A stretch of DNA of 64,000 nucleotides from JAWMQL01 sp033283165 (GCA_033283165.1 JAWMQL010000002.1:372001-436000), one strand, 5' to 3'. Counted from the first letter of the stretch, positions 41,858 through 52,909 are shown. Numbers and translations are program-made. The notes: a model not told the origin generated them from the letters alone.

Positions 41858-43027
41858 ATGTCGGCACTGATGCCCACCTATGCCAGGTTGCCGGTGACCT
41901 TCAGTCACGGCGAGGGAGTATACCTTTACGACAAGGCCGGCCGCCGCTACCTGGACGGCATCGCCGGCGTCGGCGTAAATGCGCTGGGGCACGCTCACCC
42001 GGCGGTTACCAGGGCAATCCAGCAGCAGGCCGCGAAGCTGGTTCACACCTCCAACCTGTACCGCATCGAAGCCCAGGAAAAGCTGGCCGAGACCCTGGCC
42101 CGCGTGTCCGGCATGCAGGAGTGCTTTTTCGGCAACTCCGGCGCCGAGGCCAACGAGGCGGCTATCAAGCTGGCGCGGCTCTACGGTCATGGGCGCGGCG
42201 TCGACAAACCCGCCATCGTGGTGCTGGAGGGCGCCTTCCACGGACGCACCCTGGCGACCCTGTCAGCCACCGGCAACCGCAAGATCCAGGCCGGCTTCGA
42301 ACCCCTGGTCACCGGCTTTATCCGGACGCCGCGCAACGATATCGCAGCTCTGGAGCAGATCGCCGCCAGCAACAGCGGCGCCGTCGCCCTGCTGGCTGAA
42401 CCGATCCAGGGTGAAGGAGGTGTGCAGCCACTGTCCAACGACTACCTGCGGGCGGCGCGGGACATTTGCGACCAGCGGCAGTGGCTGCTGATGCTGGACG
42501 AGGTCCAGTCGGGCAACGCCCGCACCGGTCACTATTTCGCCTGCCAGGGCCAGGGCCAGGGCATCGTGCCCGACGTGATCACCACCGCCAAGGGCCTGGC
42601 CAACGGTGTGCCGATCGGAGCCTGCCTGGCCAGCGGGGCCGCGGCGGGTGTCCTCGGCACCGGACAGCACGGCTCCACCTATGGCGGTAATCCGCTGGCC
42701 TGCGCTGCAGCACTGAGCGTGATCGAGACCATCGAGCAGGAGGGCCTGGCAGCCCGGGCGACCGAGCGCGGTCAACTGATCCGCGATATTCTCGGGGAAC
42801 GCCTGGCGGACAGCGGCGAGTTGCGTGAAATCCGCGGCGCCGGACTGATGCTGGGCATCGAGCTGACCCGGGACTGCGGCGACCTGGTGCCCGCCGCACT
42901 GGACCGCGGTCTGCTGATCAACGTCACCGCCGGTAATACCGTTCGTCTGCTGCCGCCGCTGGTGATCAGCGAGGCCGAGGCCACTGAACTGGCCGAGGGT
43001 GTGGCCGCGCTGATCCTCGGCGCCTGA
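41858..43027 (+). CDS. argD: Acetylornithine/succinyldiaminopimelate aminotransferase family (ArgD type)
   Basis: PLP class III aminotransferase for arginine (and possibly lysine) synthesis. The conserved parts are FFGNSGAEANEAAIKLAR, FHGRTLATLSATG, LLMLDEVQSGNARTG (Asp contacts the cofactor) and the Schiff-base lysine in ITTAKGLANGVPIGA, then STYGGNPLACAAAL. The start is the second of two adjacent ATGs, with GGGGG 6 nt before it. The frame stays open upstream across the promoter and is not coding there. argF follows after 17 nt. Confidence 0.93.
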   Translation: MSALMPTYARLPVTFSHGEGVYLYDKAGRRYLDGIAGVGVNALGHAHPAVTRAIQQQAAKLVHTSNLYRIEAQEKLAETLARVSGMQECFFGNSGAEANEAAIKLARLYGHGRGVDKPAIVVLEGAFHGRTLATLSATGNRKIQAGFEPLVTGFIRTPRNDIAALEQIAASNSGAVALLAEPIQGEGGVQPLSNDYLRAARDICDQRQWLLMLDEVQSGNARTGHYFACQGQGQGIVPDVITTAKGLANGVPIGACLASGAAAGVLGTGQHGSTYGGNPLACAAALSVIETIEQEGLAARATERGQLIRDILGERLADSGELREIRGAGLMLGIELTRDCGDLVPAALDRGLLINVTAGNTVRLLPPLVISEAEATELAEGVAALILGA

Positions 43028-43044
43028 GCCGGGAGGAAATCACC

Positions 43045-43959
43045 ATGAGCAAACCGAGACATTTCCTGACCCTGCTGGATTTCAGCACCGGCGAACTGAA
43101 GCAACTGCTGCAACGGGCAGTCGCAATGAAGGCCGCTCACCGCGCCGGGGATGACCAGCGCCAGTTCCCCGGCACCGTGCTGGGCATGATTTTCGCCAAA
43201 TCCTCTACCCGGACCCGGGTGTCCTTCGAGGCAGGCATGGCCCACCTGGGCGGCCACGCGATGTTCCTGTCTCCCAATGACACCCAGCTGGGCCGGGGCG
43301 AGCCGATCGAGGACAGTGCCCGGGTAATCTCGTCCATGGTGGACCTCGTGATGATCCGCACCTTCGGCCACGACATCGTGGAACGCTTCGCCGCCCACTC
43401 GTCGGTGCCCGTGATCAACGCGCTGACCGACAGCTACCACCCCTGCCAGCTACTGGCCGACATGCAGACCTGGCTGGAGCACCGGGGCGACATGGCGGGC
43501 AAGTCGGTCGCCTGGGTGGGGGACGGCAACAATATGTGCAACTCCTATATCAATGCCGCGAACCGGTTCGACTTCGAATTGCGTATCAGCTGCCCGCGCG
43601 GCTTCGAGCCCGACGACACTCTCCTGGCAGCCAATGCCGACCGCGTGCGGGTGGAACACGAACCGGCAGCCGCGGTGGCCGGAGTGGACCTGGTGGTGAC
43701 CGACGTCTGGGCCTCCATGGGCCAGGAGAGCGAACAGCGTCACCGGCAACGGGTGTTTGCGCCCTACCAGGTGGACGCCGAGCTGATGAGCCGCGCCGCC
43801 CCGGATGCGCTGTACATGCACTGCCTGCCGGCGCACCGGGGCGAGGAAATCAGCGCCGAACTGATGGATAACCCCGATACCGTGATCTGGGACGAAGCGG
43901 AAAACCGCCTGCATGCCCAGAAGGCCCTGATGGAAACCCTGCTGCTGGCCAGCCGCTGA
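43045..43959 (+). CDS. argF: Ornithine carbamoyltransferase
   Basis: Makes citrulline from ornithine and carbamoyl phosphate. The carbamoyl-phosphate site is FAKSSTRTRVSFE, with HPCQLLADM next, and the ornithine-site HCLPAHRGEEIS near the C-terminus. It is 304 residues, full length. It forms a two-gene operon with argD under the promoter at 41730-41758. A 14-bp repeat array starts 2 nt after the stop. Confidence 0.97.
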   Translation: MSKPRHFLTLLDFSTGELKQLLQRAVAMKAAHRAGDDQRQFPGTVLGMIFAKSSTRTRVSFEAGMAHLGGHAMFLSPNDTQLGRGEPIEDSARVISSMVDLVMIRTFGHDIVERFAAHSSVPVINALTDSYHPCQLLADMQTWLEHRGDMAGKSVAWVGDGNNMCNSYINAANRFDFELRISCPRGFEPDDTLLAANADRVRVEHEPAAAVAGVDLVVTDVWASMGQESEQRHRQRVFAPYQVDAELMSRAAPDALYMHCLPAHRGEEISAELMDNPDTVIWDEAENRLHAQKALMETLLLASR

Positions 43960-43960
43960 C

Positions 43961-44022
43961 CGGGTGCCCCTGGTCGGGCGCCCCTGGCCGGGCGCCCCTC
44001 GCCGGGCGCCCCTCGCCGGGCT
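43961..44022. repeat. 14-bp GC-rich tandem repeat array behind argF (4 units plus a partial)
   Basis: Units start at 43961, 43975, 43989 and 44003, with a 6-nt partial at 44017. The consensus is CGGGCGCCCCT(G/C)GC. Units 3 and 4 are identical. Each unit has the palindrome GGGCGCCC (GGGTGCCC in the first). The period equals that of the array at 16697-16776, but the sequence is different. Confidence 0.92.
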
Positions 44023-44183
44023 CAGCTGTTAATAACTTTTTTTGGCAATTTTCCCGGGTTTTAAGAAAAAATAAATTCTAAAAAGCCCGACCGGGCCGCT
44101 ATATTGCTCGCCGCGTAACCTCAGGCCACTGTTCATCGGCGCTGCGCGGTTAGTGGGTACAGACGAACCGGATTGCCCACAAG

Positions 44184-44192
44184 TTATCCACA
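44184..44192 (+). promoter_or_regulatory. Perfect DnaA box upstream of nrdA
   Basis: TTATCCACA matches the strict DnaA 9-mer. DnaA boxes control nrdAB in E. coli, so the position about 310 nt before nrdA is meaningful, although a single 9-mer can occur by chance. Confidence 0.5.
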
Positions 44193-44261
44193 GCATAAAC
44201 CCAGCCTGGTCCCCTTGCATTGTGCCCATAAGCGCATTATCTTGTACCTCAGTCAGTCACC

Positions 44262-44311
44262 AACCCCAACATATGGGGTTATTCCGGGCAATAAACGTAC
44301 AATTCTGTGCG
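44262..44311. promoter_or_regulatory. Two possible NrdR-type palindromes about 32 bp apart
   Basis: AACCCCA-ACATA-TGGGGTT (44262-44280) is a perfect 7-bp inverted repeat. An imperfect one, CGTACAATTCTGTGCG (44296-44311), is centred about three helix turns downstream. NrdR binds paired boxes at this spacing in front of nrd genes, but the bases fit the NrdR consensus only loosely. Confidence 0.3.
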
Positions 44312-44497
44312 ATAAGAGGGCTTCGGAATCGGTGATTTGGTTATAACAGGAGTGCAGCACACCCGGCGACGCCTTTGACCATGGGCCGGCGCCATGAAAC
44401 CGCCCATGATCCCGCTGCGCGAGCGGCGCCCCCCCTGGGCAGTGCGTTAAAAACAGCTGGGGCAATCCCACAACAATAAGGCCATCTCGGAGAACAC

Positions 44498-47377
<2,880 letters not shown>

Positions 47378-47437
47378 GCGGGCCCTGGAAAGTAAAACAA
47401 GGAAGCGGAAACAATAGAGCCAGGGGAAAGTAGCACG

Positions 47438-48784
47438 ATGTTGAGTTGGGATGATTACAACAAGGAAGACACCGCACCGGCAGCCAGCGCCGGGGCAACG
47501 CCTGCGGAACCGGTAGCTTCAGCTACCCCCGCAGCGTCAGCGCCCGCTGCCACTTCTTCAGCACCACAGGCACAGGCCACGGCGGCATCAGTGGCGGAGC
47601 CAGCCACAGCACCGCCGGCGCCCGCGCCGGAAGTGGTCGCGGCCGCCGTCGCGCAGCTGGAAGACGAGGTCATCGACGAGCACGCGGCCGAGCACGTGGC
47701 CGCCGCCGCAAAAGCGGTGGAGAACCTGGATATCGCACCCGGCCTGGAAGAGCTGGAAATGGGCGCGGCCCGGGTCTCGGTTGACGAAAAGGCCATGATC
47801 AACTGCCGCGCCGATCTCAACCAGCTGGTGCCCTTCAAATACGACTGGGCGTGGCAGAAATACCTGGACGGCTGCGCCAACCACTGGATGCCGCAGGAAA
47901 TCAACATGACCGCGGACGTGGCCACCTGGAAAAGCGCCAACGGCCTGTCGGAGGACGAGCGCCGCATCGTACTGCGCTCCCTGGGCTACTTCTCCACTGC
48001 GGATTCACTGGTGGCGAACAACCTGGTGCTGGCCATCTACCGCCTGATCACCAACCCCGAGTGCCGCCAGTACCTGCTGCGCCAGGCCTTCGAGGAGGCC
48101 ATTCACACCCACGCCTACCAGTACTGCATCGAATCGCTGGGCATGGACGAGGGCGAGGTATTCAACATGTACCGCGAGGTGCCGTCGGTGGCGGCCAAGG
48201 CTGCCTGGAGCCTGAGCCACACCCACAGCCTGTCAGACCCGACCTTCAAGACCGGTACGCTGGAAACCGACCAGGAACTGCTGCGCAACCTGATCGGCTT
48301 CTACGCGGTGACCGAGGGCATCTTCTTTTACTGCGGTTTCACCCAGATCCTGTCCATGGGACGCCGTAACAAGATGACCGGCGTGGCCGAGCAGTTCCAG
48401 TACATCCTGCGCGACGAATCCATGCACCTGAATTTCGGCATCGACGTGATCAACCAGATCAAGCTGGAGAACCCCCAACTGTGGACCGAATCGTTCCAGC
48501 AGGAAGTGATCCAGATGATCCTCGAGGGCACCGAACTGGAAATCCAGTATGCACGGGACACCATGCCCCGCGGCGTGCTGGGCATGAACGCGGCCATGAT
48601 GGAAGAGTACCTGCACTTTATCGCCAACCGGCGCCTGAGCCAGCTCGGCCTGCCGGAGCAGTATCAGGGCGCGCAGAACCCCTTCCCGTGGATGAGCGAG
48701 ATCATGGACCTGCGCAAGGAGAAGAATTTCTTCGAGACGCGGGTCATTGAGTACCAGACAGGCGGCGCCCTGAGCTGGGATTGA
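47438..48784 (+). CDS. nrdB: Class Ia ribonucleotide reductase, beta subunit, with an Ala/Pro-rich N-terminal extension
   Basis: Carries the di-iron tyrosyl radical for NrdA. The first roughly 120 residues are Ala/Pro/Thr-rich and low-complexity before MINCRADLNQLVPFKYDWAW. Metal ligands and radical site fall in YFSTADSLVANN (Asp), FEEAIHTHAYQYC (Glu, His and the Tyr), VTEGIFFYCGF (Glu) and RDESMHLNFG (Glu, His). The C-terminus needed for NrdA docking is present. The extension is much longer than in E. coli NrdB. No separate ferredoxin gene (yfaE) follows. Confidence 0.95.
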   Translation: MLSWDDYNKEDTAPAASAGATPAEPVASATPAASAPAATSSAPQAQATAASVAEPATAPPAPAPEVVAAAVAQLEDEVIDEHAAEHVAAAAKAVENLDIAPGLEELEMGAARVSVDEKAMINCRADLNQLVPFKYDWAWQKYLDGCANHWMPQEINMTADVATWKSANGLSEDERRIVLRSLGYFSTADSLVANNLVLAIYRLITNPECRQYLLRQAFEEAIHTHAYQYCIESLGMDEGEVFNMYREVPSVAAKAAWSLSHTHSLSDPTFKTGTLETDQELLRNLIGFYAVTEGIFFYCGFTQILSMGRRNKMTGVAEQFQYILRDESMHLNFGIDVINQIKLENPQLWTESFQQEVIQMILEGTELEIQYARDTMPRGVLGMNAAMMEEYLHFIANRRLSQLGLPEQYQGAQNPFPWMSEIMDLRKEKNFFETRVIEYQTGGALSWD

Positions 48785-48908
48785 GGGCGACCCCGGAAGG
48801 GTGCGCCCAGGAACAAAGACCGCCGGCTGCCCCGCAGTAACCATGGGGCGGCTGGACGGCACCAATAACGGCGTTACCTAAGCGTGGCACCCGCGAGAGG
48901 GTTCTCAG

Positions 48909-49100
48909 ATGGACGACAGCGAAAACAAGCCCACCCAAACCGAGACCATCCTGATGGCGCTGGACCAGATCAGCCAGACCATCGACGTGATGACCAGCGT
49001 GGTGGGACGCTTGCGCAACTACCTGGAAGAGCAGGAAGCCACCACCGAGAAACAGCCCGACCTGCAGGCCGAGATGGCGTCGGACCGAATACTGCACTGA
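48909..49100 (+). CDS. Small acidic coiled-coil protein of unknown function
   Basis: 63 residues with a Glu/Gln-rich helix (TILMALDQISQTIDVMTSVV, then GRLRNYLEEQEA) that looks amphipathic, and no signal peptide or cysteine. The ATG at 48909 follows GAGAGGGTTCTCAG, a fair ribosome site. It lies 124 nt behind nrdB on the same strand. I do not recognise a family. It may be a small partner protein or a spurious ORF; codon usage is like its neighbours. Confidence 0.5.
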   Translation: MDDSENKPTQTETILMALDQISQTIDVMTSVVGRLRNYLEEQEATTEKQPDLQAEMASDRILH

Positions 49101-49249
49101 CATCCCGCCCACTCCAAAGTGGTGTCCGGGCACGCGTTGCGGCCCGGGGTGCCGGGTTGTGACAGTGGTTCAATTGAATCCATTTTTCTTAAAATCCCGC
49201 GACAGGTTTTTTATAGATGACTGGCATTCATGATTAGCTGGTAGGCGTC

Positions 49250-49729
49250 GTGGACGAGTTCCTCCAAACCGTTGCAGAAATAGCCGCCGCATTTGCGGGC
49301 TTCGCCAGTGTTGTGGTTATTTTCCGCCAGAATCGCAGTCTATCTGCCGATTATGAATCCAAAGTCACCTTCCAGAGTATGCTGCAGGGTGCTCTCCTGG
49401 TGGTGTTCTTTGCCCTGCTTCCGATCGTCCTGGGAAACTTGTTGCATTCGAGTACCTGGGCCTTTTCCATCTCAGCTTTCCTGCTAATGGTCTACATATT
49501 GGCCGCATTTATCTGGGCAATGTTTCAAGGAGGGTGGTCGATTGGACCTGGCGCCTTGCCTTACCTGGCAGCCACCTTGCTGATCGCGGGCACACAGGCT
49601 GCCGGCTTGCTCGGGCTGTATCCACTACCCGAGCTTTACCTGACGGGAATATTCGTACTGCTTACGATCTCAGGCTACGCCTTTTATTCACTGATCACGT
49701 TTCCGGAGAAGACGGGTAATGACAACTAG
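49250..49729 (+). CDS. Small four-helix membrane protein of unknown function
   Basis: 159 residues from a GTG start. The opening EFLQTVAEIAAAFAGFASVV is a pattern I know from a widespread uncharacterised membrane family. About four hydrophobic segments (about 8-28, 46-66, 74-94, 102-152) and a short charged C-terminus. The gene and the 150 nt before it are more A/T-rich than the surroundings, which may mean recent acquisition. No function can be given. Confidence 0.65.
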   Translation: MDEFLQTVAEIAAAFAGFASVVVIFRQNRSLSADYESKVTFQSMLQGALLVVFFALLPIVLGNLLHSSTWAFSISAFLLMVYILAAFIWAMFQGGWSIGPGALPYLAATLLIAGTQAAGLLGLYPLPELYLTGIFVLLTISGYAFYSLITFPEKTGNDN

Positions 49730-49772
49730 CGGGGTAAATCCGCCCATGGACAGCGTCTTCCATCCTGAATGA

Positions 49773-49960
49773 ATAGCCGCCCCTACCAACGGAGACCAGT
49801 CACGGGTCATCGCCCGCGGCTGCCCGAAGATCAGCGTGCAGGTGCGCGCCGGGAACGCGGCGGTGCTGGCCTTTTACGCCGCTATCGGCTATAGCACTGA
49901 CAACGTCGTGGGTTTGGGCAAGCGCCTGGAGCACGACAACCAACCCCGAGGGCAAGCCCG
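49773..49960 (+). pseudogene. C-terminal remnant of a GNAT acetyltransferase
   Basis: In-frame reading gives ARGCPKISVQVRAGNAAVLA followed by FYAAIGYSTDNVVGLGKRLE, which is the final part (motif B and C-terminal strand) of GNAT acetyltransferases such as YpeA-like proteins. The acetyl-CoA loop and the whole N-terminal part are missing, and a stop lies just upstream at 49770. There is no start. This is a decayed 3' end that by chance stays in frame with the phosphatase gene that follows. Confidence 0.65.
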
Positions 49961-49994
49961 TCAGGCGGTGAAAACCGGCAGGAGAGAACTTTCC

Positions 49995-50447
49995 ATGAGT
50001 GTCGACCAGGCCTATAACTACTGCAACATCGACGCGCAGACCTGCACCGCCGGGCTGCTCAGCCCGGAACAGCTCGCCGGGCTCAGTCCCGAGGGCTACC
50101 GGACGGTCATCAACCTGCTGCCGGAAGACAATGAGTACGCCGTTGCCGGGGAACGGGATCTTGTCACCGGCCAGGGGATTGCGTATCTCTATGTGCCGGT
50201 GGACTTCGCCAATCCCACTGCGGCGGACTACACCGATTTCGAGCAGGCCATGGCGGCGCGCGAGGGCCGGACCATGATTCACTGCGCCGCCAATTTCCGG
50301 GTTTCCGCGTTTTATGCCATCTATGCCCACAGACATCTCGACTGGAGCCCGGCCCGGGCCTGGGAACATATCGAATCCATCTGGCAACCGGCGGAGTACC
50401 CGCCCTGGGAAACCTTCATCACACAGTTCGTGCCGCGCCCCGGTTAG
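49995..50447 (+). CDS. Protein tyrosine/dual-specificity-like phosphatase family protein
   Basis: 150 residues. The Cys-based phosphatase loop CX5R is MIHCAANFRVSAFYAIYAHR (about residues 93-112), preceded by YLYVPVDFANPT, where the general-acid Asp may lie. The N-terminus YNYCNIDAQTCTAGLLSPEQ is typical of the beta-lactamase-hydrolase-like/DSP3 group. The ATG at 49995 has GGAGAG 8 nt before it. The substrate is unknown. The remnant of an acetyltransferase lies just upstream. Confidence 0.8.
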   Translation: MSVDQAYNYCNIDAQTCTAGLLSPEQLAGLSPEGYRTVINLLPEDNEYAVAGERDLVTGQGIAYLYVPVDFANPTAADYTDFEQAMAAREGRTMIHCAANFRVSAFYAIYAHRHLDWSPARAWEHIESIWQPAEYPPWETFITQFVPRPG

Positions 50448-50496
50448 TTTTCCCGGGGTGGCGTTTATGACGTCTCAGCGGCAACGTCATCACCGG

Positions 50497-51159
50497 TCAG
50501 TGCCGATGCTCGATGAAACCCTGGGCGATCATGGTCCGGATGAAGGGGTCTGACTCGTTGTCGCCGATATCCGCGAAGTCGAGGTCGACGTAGTCCCTGT
50601 CCCGCTGGAAAAACCCGGTGGTTGCCAGCGCCTCGGCGAATTCGGTGACGAGCAACTCGGTGGTGCCGCGCTGGATGCGCAGCGCCATCCCGAGCGCGTC
50701 TGACCAGAACACCGTGGCCGGGCTGCCGTCGAGTTCGCCCTGCCAGCGGCTCACCGGTTGGCAGCGGTACAGGTCGCTACCCTGGTTCGTCAGCCCCGCC
50801 AGGCTGACCAGTTGCCGCTGGCGTTCCCAGTCCTGGTTGTCGTCCAGCAAGCGCAGCGTGGCCGGGCTGTAGTTGATCACCCGTTTGTGCTGGTCGACCC
50901 GGCGCTGGTAGCTGACCTGTCCGCCATCCAGCCGATACCACAACTCTGCCCATTGCCGATCGGGATATTCGTATGCGACCCGCCGCGGCAGTCGCCAGTA
51001 CAGCCACTCCCGGACCGGGCCCCTGCCTTCCTCCACTATCCGCACCCTGGCACCGAAGCGCTCGGGGTCGTCCGGCGGCATCAGGCAGCCCTGCTCCCCG
51101 GCGGCGAGTGCCCAGGACTGTGCAGTAACCGACAGGATGAGTATCAATGCCCGGTTCAT
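50497..51159 (-). CDS. Secreted protein of unknown function behind the alkaline phosphatase
   Basis: 220 residues. The signal peptide is MNRALILILSVTAQSWALAAG. The mature part has two cysteines (GCLMPP and YRCQPV), and many Trp/Tyr/Arg residues in beta-like stretches such as VREWLYWRLPRRVAYEYPDR. I do not recognise a domain. The ATG at 51159 is preferred over the open frame to 51243, since that would hide the signal. It is 80 nt downstream of the alkaline phosphatase gene on the same strand, with a strong hairpin between. Confidence 0.6.
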   Translation of the reverse strand: MNRALILILSVTAQSWALAAGEQGCLMPPDDPERFGARVRIVEEGRGPVREWLYWRLPRRVAYEYPDRQWAELWYRLDGGQVSYQRRVDQHKRVINYSPATLRLLDDNQDWERQRQLVSLAGLTNQGSDLYRCQPVSRWQGELDGSPATVFWSDALGMALRIQRGTTELLVTEFAEALATTGFFQRDRDYVDLDFADIGDNESDPFIRTMIAQGFIEHRH

Positions 51160-51182
51160 GCCGGTCCCTCTCAGGCAGGCAC

Positions 51183-51209
51183 TCCGGGAGCGCTGCATAC
51201 GCTCCCGGA
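51183..51209. other. Perfect 10-bp hairpin between the phosphatase and the secreted-protein genes
   Basis: TCCGGGAGCG and CGCTCCCGGA pair around a 7-nt loop. No T tract follows on the minus strand, so a simple terminator is unlikely. It may lower expression of the downstream gene or stabilise the upstream message. Confidence 0.55.
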
Positions 51210-51239
51210 TGACCTCTTTCCCGGTGTCAATCATCCTGC

Positions 51240-52802
51240 TCACGGCCTTGCCTTGTGCGTCGCGTGTTTCATCACCTGGTAGATGAAGCTCTGCTCTTGG
51301 GTGGATTGCAACAGGTGCGCCCAGGGGCCCCCGGCGTAGATCGCCACGTCTTCACCGGAATGGGTTTCCGAGCTCAGCGGCACCAGCGCCTCCTGGTGGT
51401 AGCCGGGATCGGTGGTGTCCACACCCGCCATCAGGAATCGACCGGGATTGGGCAGGAAATTGTAAATGGCGTCACCCGGGGTGCCCTCGGCATAGCCGAG
51501 CCCGTTGGTGTAACCCACGGTTGTGTAGGGAAAGCCGTCAGCGGCCAGCTCGTTGATGCCGGTGCTGGCCCCGCTGCTGTCGTTACCCACCACAGTGCCC
51601 AGGATGGGGTTGCCACGGGTGGGGTACCCGGCGATGGTGAACACGTGGCTGTGGTCGGCGGTGACGATAATCAGCGTATCGCGGGGGTCGGTACTCTCCA
51701 TCGCGACCCGCACCGCCTGCGCAAATTCAATGGTGTCGTTCAGGGCGTAGTTGGCCGAGCCCGCGTGGTGACCGTGATCAATGCGGCCACTTTCCACCAT
51801 CAGGAAGAACCCGTTGCGGTTGTTGTCCAGTAGGTCGATGGCCTTGGCAGTCATTTCGGACAGGGAGGGCTCCCCCAGCAGGTCCAGGCCGCGGTCGTTC
51901 TCGTAGTTCATGTGCGATTCGTTGAACAGGCCGAGCACACGCTCGGTGTGGTCCGGGTCGATGGCGTCGAAGCCCGCCTGGTCGATCACGTAAGCCCCCT
52001 GCGGGTACAGGTCCTGCCACTCCGCGGTGAGGTCGCGGCCGTCGGTGCGGTCGCCCTCCACCGCACTGACCGCGTCCGCGGTATTAAAGGCGGCATCCTT
52101 CGGCAGGAAGTGGCGGCGGCCGCCACCCATGGCAACCTCGAGGCCGTCACCTGCATTGAAATACACCAGCTGCTCGGCGATATCCATGCAGCCCTTGCCC
52201 TGCTCGGAAACCGGTATATCGGAGATATCCTCCCAGTTGCGCTCAGGGCTTTTGGCATAGGTGGCGGCCGGGGTGGCATGGGTAATCCGGGCGGTGGTCA
52301 CCACCCCGGTAGACCAGCCGCGCCGTTCCGACTGCTCGAGGAAGGTATCCAGCTGTTGGCCGAGGCTGCTGGCGCAGTCGCCGCGCACCGTGTTGTCGTC
52401 GACGCCGATGATACCGGCTTTGGTCTTCACACCGGTCATCATCGCGGTCATGGTGCCGGCGGAATCAGGCGTCTGCTGGTTGGTGTTGTACACCTTCGAT
52501 AGCGCCGTATACGGCAGCATCTCGAAGGCGAGTTCGTTCTCTTCACCGGTTTGCCCGCGCAGCTGGCCCTCCAGGATACGCGCCGCGGTGACAGTGCTCA
52601 CCCCCATACCGTCGCCGATAAACAGGATGACGTTCTTCGCCAGGCGCTTGTTGGCCCGTTGGTTGATCGCTTCTCGCAGGGCCTCCTCGCCCGCGGCCAG
52701 CCATTGCTGCGGTGTGGCGCCGGGTTCCAGCGCCAGTGTGGCAGTTGAATTCAGAGAGGTCAGAGCGCTGCCCAGGGCCAGCGCGAGAACTTTTTTCAGC
52801 AT
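51240..52802 (-). CDS. Alkaline phosphatase (PhoA type), exported
   Basis: Periplasmic or secreted metalloenzyme that frees phosphate from organic esters. The signal peptide starts at the ATG 52802 (MLKKVLALALGSALTSLNST). The metal site FIGDGMGVSTVTAAR, the nucleophile Ser in QQTPDSAGTMTAMMTGVKTK, ESGRIDHGHHAG and TADHSHVFTIAGYP match the family. It is 520 residues. An ATG 15 nt further upstream (52817) is possible. Regulation by phosphate is likely, but I found no clear Pho box. Confidence 0.93.
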   Translation of the reverse strand: MLKKVLALALGSALTSLNSTATLALEPGATPQQWLAAGEEALREAINQRANKRLAKNVILFIGDGMGVSTVTAARILEGQLRGQTGEENELAFEMLPYTALSKVYNTNQQTPDSAGTMTAMMTGVKTKAGIIGVDDNTVRGDCASSLGQQLDTFLEQSERRGWSTGVVTTARITHATPAATYAKSPERNWEDISDIPVSEQGKGCMDIAEQLVYFNAGDGLEVAMGGGRRHFLPKDAAFNTADAVSAVEGDRTDGRDLTAEWQDLYPQGAYVIDQAGFDAIDPDHTERVLGLFNESHMNYENDRGLDLLGEPSLSEMTAKAIDLLDNNRNGFFLMVESGRIDHGHHAGSANYALNDTIEFAQAVRVAMESTDPRDTLIIVTADHSHVFTIAGYPTRGNPILGTVVGNDSSGASTGINELAADGFPYTTVGYTNGLGYAEGTPGDAIYNFLPNPGRFLMAGVDTTDPGYHQEALVPLSSETHSGEDVAIYAGGPWAHLLQSTQEQSFIYQVMKHATHKARP

Positions 52803-52872
52803 CGTGGGAATCTCCATTGGTTATCGACAAGTGCCGGGCGCCTTCGAGAAGACGCAACCAATGTAAGCGGGG

Positions 52873-52902
52873 AATATAACGCTTTCTTTACTGGCCGGTT
52901 AA
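52873..52902 (-). promoter_or_regulatory. Possible promoter of the alkaline phosphatase gene
   Basis: On the minus strand TTAACC (-35; 52897-52902) and TATATT (-10; 52873-52878) with an 18-nt spacer. It would give a leader of about 65 nt. The region between ApbE and phosphatase shows no CTGTCAT repeats. Confidence 0.45.
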
Positions 52903-52909
52903 GGTTTGG

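Larger units (their letters stand above)
44030..44497 (+). promoter_or_regulatory. Long nrdA control region with an A/T-rich island
   Basis: No gene is supported in these 468 nt. An A/T-rich island at about 44031-44085 is followed by TATATT (44100-44105) and a GC-rich stretch. A DnaA box and two NrdR-like palindromes are listed separately. The length and the sites suggest cell-cycle and nucleotide-pool control of ribonucleotide reductase. The exact transcription start could not be fixed. Confidence 0.5.

Noticed and set aside
49836..50447. A genuine GNAT-phosphatase fusion protein
   Set aside because: The GNAT part lacks its catalytic half and a start codon, and the phosphatase has its own ATG and ribosome site.
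52803..52909. Pho box upstream of the alkaline phosphatase
   Set aside because: No pair of CTGTCAT-like repeats at 11-bp spacing was found; only a sigma70-like promoter could be supported.
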